DNA of 64,000 bases. It comes from Croceicoccus sp. Its GTDB lineage: Bacteria > Pseudomonadota > Alphaproteobacteria > Sphingomonadales > Sphingomonadaceae. The notes beneath the pieces were generated by a model that was given only the letters and a program-made list of their open reading frames with translations, ran no database searches and was not told the DNA's origin. Made by a program: the position numbers and the translations under genes. Within the stretch, counting starts at the first letter, position 1. Every line of letters starts with the position of its first letter. The DNA lies in contig NZMY01000037.1 of the NCBI GenBank assembly GCA_002694745.1, forward strand, positions 1 through 64,000, written 5' to 3'. Shown here in pieces: positions 18,892 to 28,975 of the stretch.

Positions 18892-20856
18892 ATGGCGAAC
18901 AATCGAGGTATGTTTCTACTTGCAGGTACGGCGCTGGCATGTCTGGCCGGCTGCGGAGGGGGCGAGGCCGGGACGGAAGGGGTCGCCTCTGTCCCCAGCA
19001 CGGTCGTCCCTGCGCCCAGCCCGTCGCCATCGCCTTCGCCGACCCCCACGACATCGCCTTCTCCCAGCCCGACGCCGACTGCGGGTCCGGCCCCGTCACC
19101 CAGCCCCGCGCCTTCTCCCAGCCCGACGCCGAGCCCGTCGCCGTCTCCCAGCCCCGCGCCCACACCTTCACCGACTCCCACACCTTCACCGACACCGGCC
19201 CCTTCGCCAACGCCCACTCCTTCACCGACCCCCACGCCGACCACGGCACCAAAGGGAACGATGAAGCTGGGCGTCGCCACCCATCTCAGCCAGGGCTGGG
19301 GGCTCGACACCATCGACCGCGCCGACGACATTTCGGTCAATCTGCTGCGCGACGGCATGGAATGGCATCAGGGAGAGGAAACGAAGGGCACGTTCGACTT
19401 CACCGGCGGAACGGCCCAGAAGATCGACGCGGCCTGCGCACGCGGCAAGAAATTCCTGCTGGTCCAGATCCCGCTCAACAAGCATTACGACGGCGGCAAG
19501 TTCGTCTATTCGCCCGAGGCGCGCTCGCAATTCGCCAAATATCTGCGCGCCGTCGCCGACCGTTTCGGCAGCTGCATCGCCGCGTTCGAGATCGGGAACG
19601 AGATCAATGGCGGCGGCAACACGCGGCCCGACTATCCCGCCGGCTATGACCTTGAAGATACCTATGTCGCGCTGCTGAAGGACATCGATTCCGCGATGGG
19701 CGGCAGCCATCCCTATATCAAGATCATCGGCGGCTCGACCAACATGATCGGGACGGGGTTCCTTGAAAACCTGTTCGATGCCGGGATGCTGAACTATGTC
19801 GATGGCGTCGCGGTGCACCCCTATTCGGGCTATTCCTACGGCCTGCCGATGGAAATCGACGCGCTGAAAAAGGCGATGCGCGACCACGGCAAGGAAGTCG
19901 AGATCTGGGCATCCGAATTCGCGCATGACCATCCCGACCAGAAACTGGCTGCGTCGGAAGGGATGAAGTCGATCACGCTGATGGCGGCCGCGGGAGTCGA
20001 CATGGCGGCGTGGTATGCGCTGTATGAAGAGGAATGGTTCCCCAACCTTGGCCTGTTCGACGGTTCCTCGATCAAGCCGCAGGGCCGCATGGTGCGCCTT
20101 GCCGCCAGCAAGCTGCTGCCGCACGGCAATCCGATCAAGCTGAATACCGGCGATCCGGGCCTGTTCGCCTATCGCTTCGGGCAGGGCGCGACCGTGGTTT
20201 GGGGCACGCCGCGCATTATACGGGTCGAAGGGGCGAGCGAGGCCTACGATGCCTATGGCAACCGGCTGCCCTCCAATACCGAGATGCAGGTGTCCGACGT
20301 GCCGGTGATCTTCATCGGCGGCAATATCAGCGACCGGGGGACAAGCGACGTGCTCGCCGATACGCTGCTGCAATATGGCACGGGCGCCTGGAAATATTTC
20401 GCGCGCGGCAAGGATGGCGGCATGGATCCGCTGACCTACAAGACGCAGTGGTACGGCAGCGATCTGCGCAGCGCATGGGATGCGGCCATCTCGCTCAATC
20501 CTGACGGCGCGGTGCCCGCACGCGACAGCAACGATCCGCTGCGCGCGCTGTGGCAGTGGCAGACGGACAGGGCGGTGTCGGTCACCGTCAAGGCCTGCTT
20601 CCACAAGCGCGAGGATGGCGGCGACGGCATCGACCTTGCGATCGACCGCAATGGCAAGCCCGCCGCGACCAAGATCCTGACAAACGGGCAGACCATCATC
20701 AGCGCCGACATCGATCTTGCCGCTGGCGACAAGGTGCAGATCTCGGGCGGCCCCAACCAGACGTGGGGCAGCGATCATTTCGGCCTGCGCGCCAAGGTGT
20801 TCAAGCGGGGCGCCGCCGGCACCGTCGAATGCCCCAGCTGGCGCGTGGTGGGATAA
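18892..20856 (+). CDS. lipid-anchored glycoside-hydrolase-like protein with Pro/Ser/Thr linker
   Basis: A 654-residue exported protein. ATG 18892 is chosen over TTG 18874 because GAAGGGCGGG precedes it and the reading opens with a signal peptide ending in the lipobox CLAGC. An 81-codon PSPTPT-type linker (19009-19251) separates the anchor from a catalytic-type domain. That domain resembles clan-A TIM-barrel glycosidases of the GH5/GH39 kind: FEIGNEI holds a probable acid/base Glu237, and [10 protein letters not shown] a probable nucleophile Glu342, on opposite strands. A second, beta-rich C-terminal domain (about 500-650) is unidentified. The protein should face the periplasm or cell surface and act on a polysaccharide. 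The substrate is unknown and the family assignment is tentative. Confidence 0.75.
   Translation: MANNRGMFLLAGTALACLAGCGGGEAGTEGVASVPSTVVPAPSPSPSPSPTPTTSPSPSPTPTAGPAPSPSPAPSPSPTPSPSPSPSPAPTPSPTPTPSPTPAPSPTPTPSPTPTPTTAPKGTMKLGVATHLSQGWGLDTIDRADDISVNLLRDGMEWHQGEETKGTFDFTGGTAQKIDAACARGKKFLLVQIPLNKHYDGGKFVYSPEARSQFAKYLRAVADRFGSCIAAFEIGNEINGGGNTRPDYPAGYDLEDTYVALLKDIDSAMGGSHPYIKIIGGSTNMIGTGFLENLFDAGMLNYVDGVAVHPYSGYSYGLPMEIDALKKAMRDHGKEVEIWASEFAHDHPDQKLAASEGMKSITLMAAAGVDMAAWYALYEEEWFPNLGLFDGSSIKPQGRMVRLAASKLLPHGNPIKLNTGDPGLFAYRFGQGATVVWGTPRIIRVEGASEAYDAYGNRLPSNTEMQVSDVPVIFIGGNISDRGTSDVLADTLLQYGTGAWKYFARGKDGGMDPLTYKTQWYGSDLRSAWDAAISLNPDGAVPARDSNDPLRALWQWQTDRAVSVTVKACFHKREDGGDGIDLAIDRNGKPAATKILTNGQTIISADIDLAAGDKVQISGGPNQTWGSDHFGLRAKVFKRGAAGTVECPSWRVVG
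19009..19251 (+). repeat. Pro/Ser/Thr-rich coding repeat (surface linker)
   Basis: About 81 codons made almost only of Pro, Ser, Thr and Ala in PSPTP-type units, encoded by a degenerate CCSWCN-like hexanucleotide pattern. It forms an extended spacer between the lipidated cysteine and the enzyme domain. Similar but shorter repeats occur in the lipoprotein gene at 49921-51477. Confidence 0.85.
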
Positions 20857-20862
20857 GGAAAT

Positions 20863-20895
20863 AGGGCCGGGGGCTATGCGCCTCCGGCCCTTTAT
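20863..20895. terminator. terminator between convergent glycosidase-like gene and putA
   Basis: AGGGCCGG (20863-20870) pairs with CCGGCCCT (20884-20891), with further GGC/GCC pairs in the loop, and is followed by TTATCC. It lies directly after the rightward stop codon and just before the leftward putA stop, so it may serve both. Confidence 0.75.
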
Positions 20896-20901
20896 CCGTT
20901 C

Positions 20902-23900
20902 TTATTCCAGCGTCATCAGGCTGGCATTGCCGCCCGCCGCCGTCGTATCGACCGAGATCGACACCTCTTCCAGCAGCCAGTTGAGGCAATAGGCGGGCGT
21001 ATCCGATGCGCAATCCGCCTCGGTCGCCGACTGGGTCAGCACCAGCGGTCCGTCGCGCTCGGCGAATTCGGCCAGCGCCTTGCGCACGTCGTCCTCTCCG
21101 CCCTCGACCAGAGCGCCTGCGACCGGGTGGTGGCCCAGCGCCTCGACCCGGCCGTGCAGTTCGGGCGGCAGATCCGCGGCCCAGTCCATGTTCTCGATCA
21201 CCGCCACATTGCCGGTGGCAAGCACCGCCGACAATTGCTGCTGAAAACCGGCCTTGGTCTTGGGACGGATCAGGATATGGCCGCGCTTGCGCAGCTCATA
21301 GGTGTTCCGCTCGCCCACCGGGCCCGGCAGGACCTCGCGGTAGCCAAGCCCGCCCTGATCGGCATAGGCGCGCGCCGCATCCGACGCCGCGATCTCGCCG
21401 CGCATCCGCAGCCACTGCGCGAACTGGTGCACCGCCGGGTCCGACATCGCCATCGGCAGGGCCGGGGGCTGTGAGACGAGGCGGCCCAGATAGAGCGGCC
21501 CGCCCGCTTTCGGTCCCGTGCCTGACAGGCGATGCCCGCCGAACGGCTGGCTCCCCACGATCGCGCCGATCTGGTTGCGGTTGATGTAGATGTTCCCCGC
21601 CTCGATCACGCGGGCCACCTGGTCGACTGTACCGTCAAGCCGCGTGTGCAGCCCGAAGGTCAGGCCGTAACCCGACATGTTGATCTCATGCACCAGGGGC
21701 ACAAGGTCGTGGCGCGAAAAGCGCGTGACATGCAGCACGGGGCCGAACACTTCGCGGGTCAGCTCGGTCGTCGAATCCAGTTCGATGATCGCGGGCGCGA
21801 CGAAGCTGCCGTTCTCGGTCCCTGCGGGCATCTTCACCCGCGTAACCTTGTGTCCGGCGGCTTCCATCTCGGCGATGTGCTTCTCGATGCCTTCCAGCGC
21901 CTCGTCGGTGATGACGGGGCCAATGTCGTTCGACAGCTTTGTGGTCGAGCCGATGGCGAGCTGCGACAGCGCCCCCTTCAGCAGGCCCAGCGTACGGTCA
22001 TAGACATCGTCCTGAATGCAAAGCAGGCGCAGTGCCGAACAGCGCTGTCCCGCGCTGTCGAAGGCGCTGGCGATCACGTCGCGCACCACCTGTTCGGCCA
22101 GCGCCGAGGAATCGACGATCATCGCATTGATGCCGCCGGTTTCCGCGATCAGCGGGATCGGCTTGCCAGCGGGGGACACCCGCTTTGACAACTGCTTCTG
22201 GATCAGCTGCGCGACCTGTGTCGAACCGGTGAACATCACGCCGCGGATCTCTTCCGATGCCACCAGCGCCGCGCCCACTTCGCCGGGTCCGGGGACCAGC
22301 TGCAACGCATGATCGGGAATGCCGGCTTCATGCAAGATGCGCACCGCCTCTGCCGCGACAAGCGGCGTTTCCTCGGCGGGTTTGGCCAGCACCGAATTGC
22401 CGCCGACCAGTGCCGCGGCGACCTGTCCGGTGAAGATCGCCAGCGGGAAATTCCACGGGCTGATGCAGCAGATCGTGCCCAGCGGCTCCTGCTCGTGGCC
22501 AAAGTTCTCGACCGCGCGATTGGCGTAATAGCGCAGGAAGTCGATCGCCTCGCGCACCTCGGCAATGGCATTGGCGGCGCTCTTGCCCGCCTCGCGGATG
22601 GTCAGGCCGATCAGCACGCCCATCTGCGCCTGCATCGTATCGGCGGCGCGGTGGAGCGCGGATGCGCGCTGGCTGACGGGAACTTCGTGCCAGTGCGAAG
22701 CCGCGACCTTGGCGACGATGGCGGGGACGTCATCGGGCGACAGATCGTGGCTGATGCCGACGATATCGCGGCGGTCCGCCGGATTGGTCACCTCGCGCGG
22801 CGTGCCCTTGCCGGCTTCGCCCGCGACCCATTCGCGCTCGGCGCTGGTCTTGAGGTCCTGCGTCAGTTCCGCCAGCCGGTCCTCGTTCGTCAGGTCAATA
22901 CCCGCCGAATTGAGGCGCATCGGAAAGATGCCGCGCGGCAGCGTGATCTGCGGATGGATGCTGCCCGGGCGTTCCATCGCGGCAACCTGCTGCGCGGGAT
23001 CGGCGATCAGGTCCTCGATGGCGACATCGGGGTTCGAGATGCGGTTGAGGAACGAGCTGTTCGCCCCGTTCTCCAGCAGGCGGCGCACCAGATAGGCCAG
23101 CAGCGTCTCATGCGTGCCGACCGGCGCATAGATGCGGCAGGGACGGTTCAGCTTCTTCTTGGGGACGACCTCGTCGTACAATTCCTCGCCCATGCCGTGC
23201 AGGCACTGGAACTCGTAATCCTCGGGCGAGAAGGGCGCGCCCTTGATCTCGTCGGCGAGGTGATAGATCGTCGCCAGCGTCTGCGCATTATGCGTCGCGA
23301 ACTGCGGGAAGATATGCTCGCGCGCTTCCAGCAACTGGCGGGCGCAGGCGATATAGGACAGATCGGTGTGGATCTTGCGGGTGTAGACCGGGAAGTCGGG
23401 CAGCCCGTCCAGCTGCGCGCGCTTGATCTCGGCGTCCCAATAGGCGCCCTTCACAAGGCGGACCGGAATGCGGCGGTCGGAACGCTTCGCCAGATCGATC
23501 AGCCAGTCGAGCACCTGCGGACAGCGCTTGCCATAGGCCTGAATCACGCAGCCAAGACCATCCCAGCCGCCCAGCTCGTGCGCGGTGGCCAGCTCCTCGA
23601 TAATGTCGAGAGAGAGTTCCAGCCGGTCGGCTTCCTCGGCGTCGATGTTGAAGCCGATGCCGTATGACTTCGCCAGCACGGCCAGCGCGCGCACGCGGGG
23701 CAGCAGTTCCTTCATCACCCGGTCGGCCTGCGCACGCTGATAGCGCGGATGCAGGGCCGACAGCTTGACCGAAATACCCGGAGCAAGATGCACCGGCTTG
23801 CCGTCGGCGCGGCGGCCGATGGCGTGGATCGCCTTTTCATAGGCGGCGTAATAGGCAGCGGCGTCGTTCAGATCGACGGCAGCCTCGCCCAGCATGTCAT

Positions 23901-24540
23901 AGCTATAGGTAAAGCCGCGTGCCTCGGGGCCCTTGGCGTGCCTGATCGCTTCCTCGATCGTTTCGCCTGCGACGAAATGCTCGCCCATGAACTCCATGGC
24001 AAGGCGGACGCCCGAACGGATCACCGGTTCGCCCGCACGGCCGATCAGCCGCTTCAGTGCAGCGGCGAGGCCGAATTCGTCGGTACGCTCGGACAACTCG
24101 CCGGTTACGACAAGGCCCCAGGTGGCGGCGTTGACGAACAGCGAATGGTCGGGCGCCAGATGCGAACGCCAGTTGCCCCGCGCGATCTTGTCCTTGACCA
24201 GCGCGTCGCGCGTGCCCGCATCGGGAATGCGCAGCAAGGCCTCGGCAAGGCACATCAGCGCGATGCCTTCCTCGCTCGACAGCGAATATTCCTGCATCAA
24301 CCCTTCGACGCCCCAGCCGTCCTGCTTCTTGCGGACCTTGGTCACCAGTTCGCGGGCGGTCTTCTCGATCGGGCCGCGCAGATGCGGCGGCATTTCGGCG
24401 CGCGGAAGCAGGTCGCCCACACATTGCTGCTCGGGGCGGCGATAGGCGTCGGTGATGGCTTGGCGCAGCGGCGTCGCTTCGCGGATCGGGGGGGCGAAAC
24501 GGATAAACGGGTCGTTCAAATCGGCAGTCCTGTCGAGCAT
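20902..24540 (-). CDS. putA: bifunctional proline dehydrogenase / P5C dehydrogenase PutA
   Basis: A 1212-residue two-step enzyme that oxidises proline to glutamate through pyrroline-5-carboxylate, using FAD then NAD. The proline dehydrogenase barrel spans about 60-500 (for example RIPVRLVKGAYWDAEIKRAQ and the RRLLENGANSSFLNR tail that contacts proline). The aldehyde dehydrogenase part spans about 545-1010, with catalytic Glu about 800 in AETGG and Cys about 834 in DSAGQRCSAL. A further C-terminal domain follows. There is no N-terminal ribbon-helix-helix, so unlike the E. coli protein it should not be its own repressor. It is divergent from proC, which catalyses the opposite pathway end, across 148 bp. 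Confidence 0.97.
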   Translation of the reverse strand: MLDRTADLNDPFIRFAPPIREATPLRQAITDAYRRPEQQCVGDLLPRAEMPPHLRGPIEKTARELVTKVRKKQDGWGVEGLMQEYSLSSEEGIALMCLAEALLRIPDAGTRDALVKDKIARGNWRSHLAPDHSLFVNAATWGLVVTGELSERTDEFGLAAALKRLIGRAGEPVIRSGVRLAMEFMGEHFVAGETIEEAIRHAKGPEARGFTYSYDMLGEAAVDLNDAAAYYAAYEKAIHAIGRRADGKPVHLAPGISVKLSALHPRYQRAQADRVMKELLPRVRALAVLAKSYGIGFNIDAEEADRLELSLDIIEELATAHELGGWDGLGCVIQAYGKRCPQVLDWLIDLAKRSDRRIPVRLVKGAYWDAEIKRAQLDGLPDFPVYTRKIHTDLSYIACARQLLEAREHIFPQFATHNAQTLATIYHLADEIKGAPFSPEDYEFQCLHGMGEELYDEVVPKKKLNRPCRIYAPVGTHETLLAYLVRRLLENGANSSFLNRISNPDVAIEDLIADPAQQVAAMERPGSIHPQITLPRGIFPMRLNSAGIDLTNEDRLAELTQDLKTSAEREWVAGEAGKGTPREVTNPADRRDIVGISHDLSPDDVPAIVAKVAASHWHEVPVSQRASALHRAADTMQAQMGVLIGLTIREAGKSAANAIAEVREAIDFLRYYANRAVENFGHEQEPLGTICCISPWNFPLAIFTGQVAAALVGGNSVLAKPAEETPLVAAEAVRILHEAGIPDHALQLVPGPGEVGAALVASEEIRGVMFTGSTQVAQLIQKQLSKRVSPAGKPIPLIAETGGINAMIVDSSALAEQVVRDVIASAFDSAGQRCSALRLLCIQDDVYDRTLGLLKGALSQLAIGSTTKLSNDIGPVITDEALEGIEKHIAEMEAAGHKVTRVKMPAGTENGSFVAPAIIELDSTTELTREVFGPVLHVTRFSRHDLVPLVHEINMSGYGLTFGLHTRLDGTVDQVARVIEAGNIYINRNQIGAIVGSQPFGGHRLSGTGPKAGGPLYLGRLVSQPPALPMAMSDPAVHQFAQWLRMRGEIAASDAARAYADQGGLGYREVLPGPVGERNTYELRKRGHILIRPKTKAGFQQQLSAVLATGNVAVIENMDWAADLPPELHGRVEALGHHPVAGALVEGGEDDVRKALAEFAERDGPLVLTQSATEADCASDTPAYCLNWLLEEVSISVDTTAAGGNASLMTLE

Positions 24541-24688
24541 GGGGTCCTTTCGGCGCGTTGGACGTTATCTGGTCGGATCGGCATTTTCCGCCTGCTGCGG
24601 GTGGCCAAATCATCTCTTTGTGTTAGCTGCAACCGCTCGCGGCGGACTTCGATCCGAAAAGACAGACACTCGACCCGAAAGAGGATTT

Positions 24689-25543
24689 ATGAGCACGGAT
24701 ATTTCGAGCCAGAGTCAGAATACGCAACCGCAGGGACGGGTTTTGCTTGTCGGATGCGGAAACATGGGTTTCGCCATGCTGAAGGGCTGGATCGAACAGG
24801 GCACCCCTGCGAATCGCATCGACGTGGTCGAACCCAATGACGATCTGCGCAAGCGTGCCGCCGGAACCGGCGCAAAGGTTCACGCCAGCGCCGGCGACAT
24901 CACTGGCGGCGAAGCGCCCGCCATGGCGATCATCGCGGTCAAGCCGCAGATGATGGCCAAGGTGCTCGCCGACTACAAACCCTTTGCCGCCAAGGGGACG
25001 ACCTTCGTCTCGGTCGCGGCGGGCACGCTGCTCGGCACGATCGAGGATGCGCTGGGCAAGGGCAGCGCGGTCATTCGCTGCATGCCCAACACGCCTGCCG
25101 CGGTGGGCAAGGGCATGATGGTGTGCTGCGCCAACGATGCCGTGACGGACGAGGCGCGCGCCGTGTGCGAAACCCTGCTGTCGGCCAGCGGCAGCGTCGC
25201 CTTTGTCGAGGAAGAGCGGCTGATGGACGCGGTCACCGGCGTATCGGGATCGGGCCCCGCCTATGTGTTCCACTTTATCGAGGCGATGGCCGAGGCCGGC
25301 GTCAAGTCGGGCCTGCCCGAGGAGCTGTCCAAGGAACTGGCGATCCAGACCGTCTATGGCGCGGCGTCCTACGCACGCTCGTCCGACGAGGATCCCGGCC
25401 AGCTTCGCAGCAATGTGACCAGCCCCAATGGCACCACGGCGGCGGCGCTGGACGTGCTGATGGGCACGGGCCGGATGCGCGAACTGGTGGCCGAGGCGGT
25501 CGAGGCGGCCGCCGAACGCTCGCGCGAACTGGCGAAGGACTGA
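24689..25543 (+). CDS. proC: pyrroline-5-carboxylate reductase
   Basis: A 284-residue NAD(P)H-dependent enzyme that makes proline from pyrroline-5-carboxylate. The N-terminal Rossmann motif is VLLVGCGNMGFAML. The family signature region reads MPNTPAAVGKGM, then VSGSGPAYVFHFIEAMAEAGVK and the C-terminal helical dimer segment SNVTSPNGTTAAAL. Length is normal. ATG 24689 is chosen because AGAGG precedes it at proper distance; the frame stays open upstream to 24452 but that part has no family similarity. It diverges from putA and converges on the small transglutaminase gene. Confidence 0.96.
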   Translation: MSTDISSQSQNTQPQGRVLLVGCGNMGFAMLKGWIEQGTPANRIDVVEPNDDLRKRAAGTGAKVHASAGDITGGEAPAMAIIAVKPQMMAKVLADYKPFAAKGTTFVSVAAGTLLGTIEDALGKGSAVIRCMPNTPAAVGKGMMVCCANDAVTDEARAVCETLLSASGSVAFVEEERLMDAVTGVSGSGPAYVFHFIEAMAEAGVKSGLPEELSKELAIQTVYGAASYARSSDEDPGQLRSNVTSPNGTTAAALDVLMGTGRMRELVAEAVEAAAERSRELAKD

Positions 25544-25555
25544 ACTTGCGGAGCA

Positions 25556-25579
25556 GCAGGGTGGATCAGTCCACCCTGC
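25556..25579. terminator. hairpin at the proC / transglutaminase convergence
   Basis: GCAGGGTGGA (25556-25565) pairs perfectly with TCCACCCTGC (25570-25579) around a 4-base loop. It overlaps the last codons of the leftward transglutaminase gene and lies 12 bp after the proC stop. There is no T-run, so termination is plausible but not certain. Confidence 0.5.
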
Positions 25580-26456
25580 GCACATCCACCGCATAGCTGA
25601 GGTTCTGGACGGTCGATCCGACGAACACGCCGTCGATGGGCGAGACATCGCCGAAATCGCGGCCCATGCCGACGGTGACGTGGTCGCTGTCGGTCAGGCG
25701 ATCGTTGGTCGGATCGAACGTCACCCAGCCATCCTCGCCGCACCATACCGCGACCCAGGCATGCATGGCGTCGGCGCCGACCAGCTTTTCCTGTCCCGGC
25801 GGCGGGCGGGTGTTGAGATAGCCCGAGATATAGGCCGCCGGGATCGAATGCGCCCGCAGCGCTGCGATCATCACGTGGCTCTGGTCTTGGCACACGCCGC
25901 GACCGGCGGCGAACGCTTCGCCCGGCGGGGTCCGGCTGGTCGAACTACCCGATTGATAGGCGATCTTTTCGTGCACAGCATGGGTCAGCGCATTCGCCGC
26001 CTCGACGATGGAGCGATCGGGCGGCAGCAGCGGCGCGGCCCAGTCGGCGATGGCGGGGTCCAGCCCCGCTATGCGCGAGGCGAACAGATAGGGCGCGGGC
26101 GACAGGATCGAAAGATCGCGCGACGCCGCCGCCATTTCGCGCACATCCGCGATCGTCATCGCCGTGGTCGGCGGAGCGGGCGGGGTGATCGCCATGGTGA
26201 ACTGGCTGGTCACCGACAATTCCGTCAGCGGCTGCTCGAACTGGATGCGCGTGGTGTTGATCAGGTAAGGCCCATCCTCGTCCACCGCGCTGGCGGGCTG
26301 GGGGGTCAAGACCAACTGCTGTTCGGAGATTTCCTGCCCCGGCCAGGCATAGGGCTTGAGCCTGATGTTGAACCGCGCCTGCGCCACGGGGGTGGCATAG
26401 GACAGGTCGGTCTTGTGCTCGACCCGGTAGGTGACCGTCTCACGCGTATCGCTCAT
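25566..26456 (-). CDS. transglutaminase-like protein (third gene of the operon)
   Basis: A 296-residue protein of the bacterial transglutaminase-like superfamily. It has the N-terminal beta domain of that family (VTYRVEHKTDLSYATPVAQARFNIRL) and a papain-like core with Cys about 185 in GRGVCQDQSH, His about 231 in AMHAWVAVW and Asp about 248 in FDPTND. These are the full catalytic triad, so hydrolase or transferase activity on an amide bond is likely. There is no signal peptide, so it should be cytoplasmic. Its ATG overlaps the stop of the ATP-grasp/alpha-E gene by 4 bp (ATGA), showing coupling. Substrate unknown. Confidence 0.92.
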   Translation of the reverse strand: MSDTRETVTYRVEHKTDLSYATPVAQARFNIRLKPYAWPGQEISEQQLVLTPQPASAVDEDGPYLINTTRIQFEQPLTELSVTSQFTMAITPPAPPTTAMTIADVREMAAASRDLSILSPAPYLFASRIAGLDPAIADWAAPLLPPDRSIVEAANALTHAVHEKIAYQSGSSTSRTPPGEAFAAGRGVCQDQSHVMIAALRAHSIPAAYISGYLNTRPPPGQEKLVGADAMHAWVAVWCGEDGWVTFDPTNDRLTDSDHVTVGMGRDFGDVSPIDGVFVGSTVQNLSYAVDVRRVD

Positions 26457-28975
26457 GCCAGCAGCCCTCCGCTTTCGCGTGAGGCGGGTGCATCGGGCTG
26501 CAGGAAATAGCGCCGGCCGATGGTCGCCGCCAGCGCGCCCAGATCGTCGCGCAGGCCATCCAGAACGGGGCCGGTGAGCTTGTCGGCCTCCATCCCCGCG
26601 ATCTTCGCGTTCAGCATTTGCGCCAGCCGCAGCGGCTCTTCCGGCAAGCCGTCCTCGCGCAGGTCGGGCAGGGCGGACAGATGATCGACCAGCCGGCGGG
26701 CCTGATGCGCCAGACCGCGCGGCTCGGCAGGATCGAGCAGCACCATGTCGAGCACCGGGGCGATGAAGGGAATTGTCAGATAGCGGCTGCGGTACAGCGC
26801 CGTCCCGTCGATCAGGTCGAGCAGCGCAGTCAGATCCTCGGCGCTGGCGCTGCCGGGCACGATCGCCTGCACCGCCTGCAGCATCATCGACGCACGCTCG
26901 GTCGCGATGCCCATGTCGTAAAATCGCCACGCGGCGGTGCGGCCCATGTTGTCGGAAACAAGCTGCGTAATGGCGGCGGTCTGCGCCACCACCGCGTCGC
27001 AGGCGTCGATCAGCGAATCGCTGTCCATCGCGTCCACCGCGGGCAGGCTGCGATGCACCGCGCGCCAGCTGTCGCGCGAAAGCCGGTCGCGCAAGAGCAG
27101 CGCGATCTGCCGGGCCTTTTCGATCAGCGAGGGGATCGAACCCGACAGCGAATTGTCCGTCAACGCGGCAATCGCCATGTCATGCGGGCTGGGGTGATCC
27201 TCGTCCGCAGGCGCGGCGGGGGCGGCGGACCATTGCCGCAGCAGCGCCGCCAGCCGGTCCGCCGTGGTGAGCGATTCGGGCAGGGCGCTCCGCCCGACGG
27301 GCCCATCCGAATTTTCGACCAATATGCGCACGATGCGCGCGGTCTGGTGCAATCGCTCGCCATAGCGGCCCAGCCAGAACAGATTGTCGGCGGCCTGGCT
27401 GGGCAGTTGCCCGCCGCCGCGCCGCACTGGTGGCGGGTCGAGATCGGGGGGGCGGACCGTGCGGGTGCCATGGCTCTCGTCCACGATGCACAGATCGGCG
27501 GAGAAATCGTCCCGCTCCATCAGCGCGGTGCGCAGATGCCCCTGTTTCGAGATGCGGGCGAAGCCGCCCGGCATCGCCACCCATTGCCCGTTCGGCCCGC
27601 GCGCAAGGAAACAGCGCAGGGTGAAGCGTCGCGGCTCGAACCGCCCGTCCACGATCGAGGGGGTCGTCGATGTCTCGACCAGTTCCTGCGCGACATAATC
27701 CATCGGGCGGCGGGCGAGACCCTGCATGATCTCCTCGCGCGCCTGCGGATCCATGTCGGCACCGATGCGCGTGCTGCCCTCGGGTATGCCGGGAACGCTG
27801 CCCCGGAACGCCGATGCGAAGACCAGCCCGTCAAAGCGGGACAGCGCAATGTCGCGCTCTGCCTTTTGCCCGCACCACCAAGTCGCCGCATTGGGCAGCA
27901 TCAGCGGGCCGCCGGTCACAACCTTGGCCAGACGCGGCAGGAATGCCGACATGGCGCGCGATTCCACCACGCCCGCGCCGGGCCAGTTCGCCACCGACAA
28001 TTGTCCCGAACGGCACGCGTCGACCAGACCGGCGACGCCGATCTGCGAATGCTGGTCGAAGGCCATCGGATCGATGTCGCCGGTATTGATCCAGCGCCAC
28101 AGCCCGTCGATCCGCTTCAGACCCGCGACGGTGCGAACATACAGCCTGCCGTCGCGCACGGTCAGGTCGCGGCCCTCCACCAGCGAAAAGCCCAGGTGGC
28201 GGGCCAGATGCGCCTGCTCCGGGTAGCTCTGGTTGAACCGGCCGGGGGTAAGCAGGCCGATGCGCGGATCGGCGCGGGCGCAATCCTCGGCAATGCCGAA
28301 CCGCAGCGCCTCGAAGAATTCGGTGATCCGCCGCGCCCCGATGCTGGCAAGCAGCCCGCCCGTGCTGCGTATCAGGGCCAGCCGGTTTTCCAGCGCATAG
28401 CCGATACCGGTGGGCAGACGCGTGCGGTCCGACAGCACGCGCCACTCACCGGTGGGTCCGCGCGCCAGATCGACGGCATAGATGCGCAGATGATAGCCGC
28501 CGGGGGGGCGCAGACCGACCATCCTGCGGGCGAAATTGGGGCTTCCGCTGGCCAGCGCGGCGGGCAGATGGCCGTCATTGATCAGCTTTTGCTCGCCGTA
28601 GATGTCGTCGACGACATGCTCCAGCAATTCGGCCCGCTGGATCAGCCCCGCCTCCAGCCTGTCCCACTCGTCGGCACCGATCAGCACGGGCATGGGGCCC
28701 AGCGGCCATGGCCGCTCGCGCTCGTCGCCGGTCAGGCGAAAGGCCAGGCCCAGATCCTCGACATTGCGGTCGAGATAGGACTGCATCCGGGCCAGATCGC
28801 CGTCGCCCAGCTGGCCAAGGCTGCTCGCGACTTCGCGCCACAGACGCGACATGTCCTCGCCCGCGGAGGCGAAGATGTCGCCGCGTTCGGGCGCGCGGTA
28901 CCAGCCCAGCGGGGCGCTGCCGGGATCGGGCCCGAACAGCGTTTCGCCCTGAAAGGCGGGGGCGCCTTCGTTCAT
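26453..28975 (-). CDS. circularly permuted ATP-grasp / alpha-E fusion protein
   Basis: An 840-residue fusion. The N-terminal half (about 60-470) is the circularly permuted ATP-grasp family (former DUF404/DUF407), with segments such as [41 protein letters not shown] and [12 protein letters not shown]. The C-terminal half (about 510-840) is the alpha-E domain (DUF403), starting [20 protein letters not shown]. In many genomes these are two separate genes. ATP-grasp enzymes join a carboxylate to an amine, so a peptide-like product is expected, but none is known to me. ATG 28975 overlaps the preceding stop (ATGA); the open frame further upstream to 29266 lies inside the previous gene and is ignored. 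Confidence 0.92.
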   Translation of the reverse strand: MNEGAPAFQGETLFGPDPGSAPLGWYRAPERGDIFASAGEDMSRLWREVASSLGQLGDGDLARMQSYLDRNVEDLGLAFRLTGDERERPWPLGPMPVLIGADEWDRLEAGLIQRAELLEHVVDDIYGEQKLINDGHLPAALASGSPNFARRMVGLRPPGGYHLRIYAVDLARGPTGEWRVLSDRTRLPTGIGYALENRLALIRSTGGLLASIGARRITEFFEALRFGIAEDCARADPRIGLLTPGRFNQSYPEQAHLARHLGFSLVEGRDLTVRDGRLYVRTVAGLKRIDGLWRWINTGDIDPMAFDQHSQIGVAGLVDACRSGQLSVANWPGAGVVESRAMSAFLPRLAKVVTGGPLMLPNAATWWCGQKAERDIALSRFDGLVFASAFRGSVPGIPEGSTRIGADMDPQAREEIMQGLARRPMDYVAQELVETSTTPSIVDGRFEPRRFTLRCFLARGPNGQWVAMPGGFARISKQGHLRTALMERDDFSADLCIVDESHGTRTVRPPDLDPPPVRRGGGQLPSQAADNLFWLGRYGERLHQTARIVRILVENSDGPVGRSALPESLTTADRLAALLRQWSAAPAAPADEDHPSPHDMAIAALTDNSLSGSIPSLIEKARQIALLLRDRLSRDSWRAVHRSLPAVDAMDSDSLIDACDAVVAQTAAITQLVSDNMGRTAAWRFYDMGIATERASMMLQAVQAIVPGSASAEDLTALLDLIDGTALYRSRYLTIPFIAPVLDMVLLDPAEPRGLAHQARRLVDHLSALPDLREDGLPEEPLRLAQMLNAKIAGMEADKLTGPVLDGLRDDLGALAATIGRRYFLQPDAPASRESGGLLA

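Noticed and set aside
19009-19251. CRISPR-like array
   Set aside because: The repeats are in-frame Pro/Ser/Thr codons of a linker with no unique spacers; no cas genes are present.
24452-24688. N-terminal extension of proC from 24452
   Set aside because: It would overlap the divergent putA gene; the start at 24689 has a good ribosome site and fits family length.
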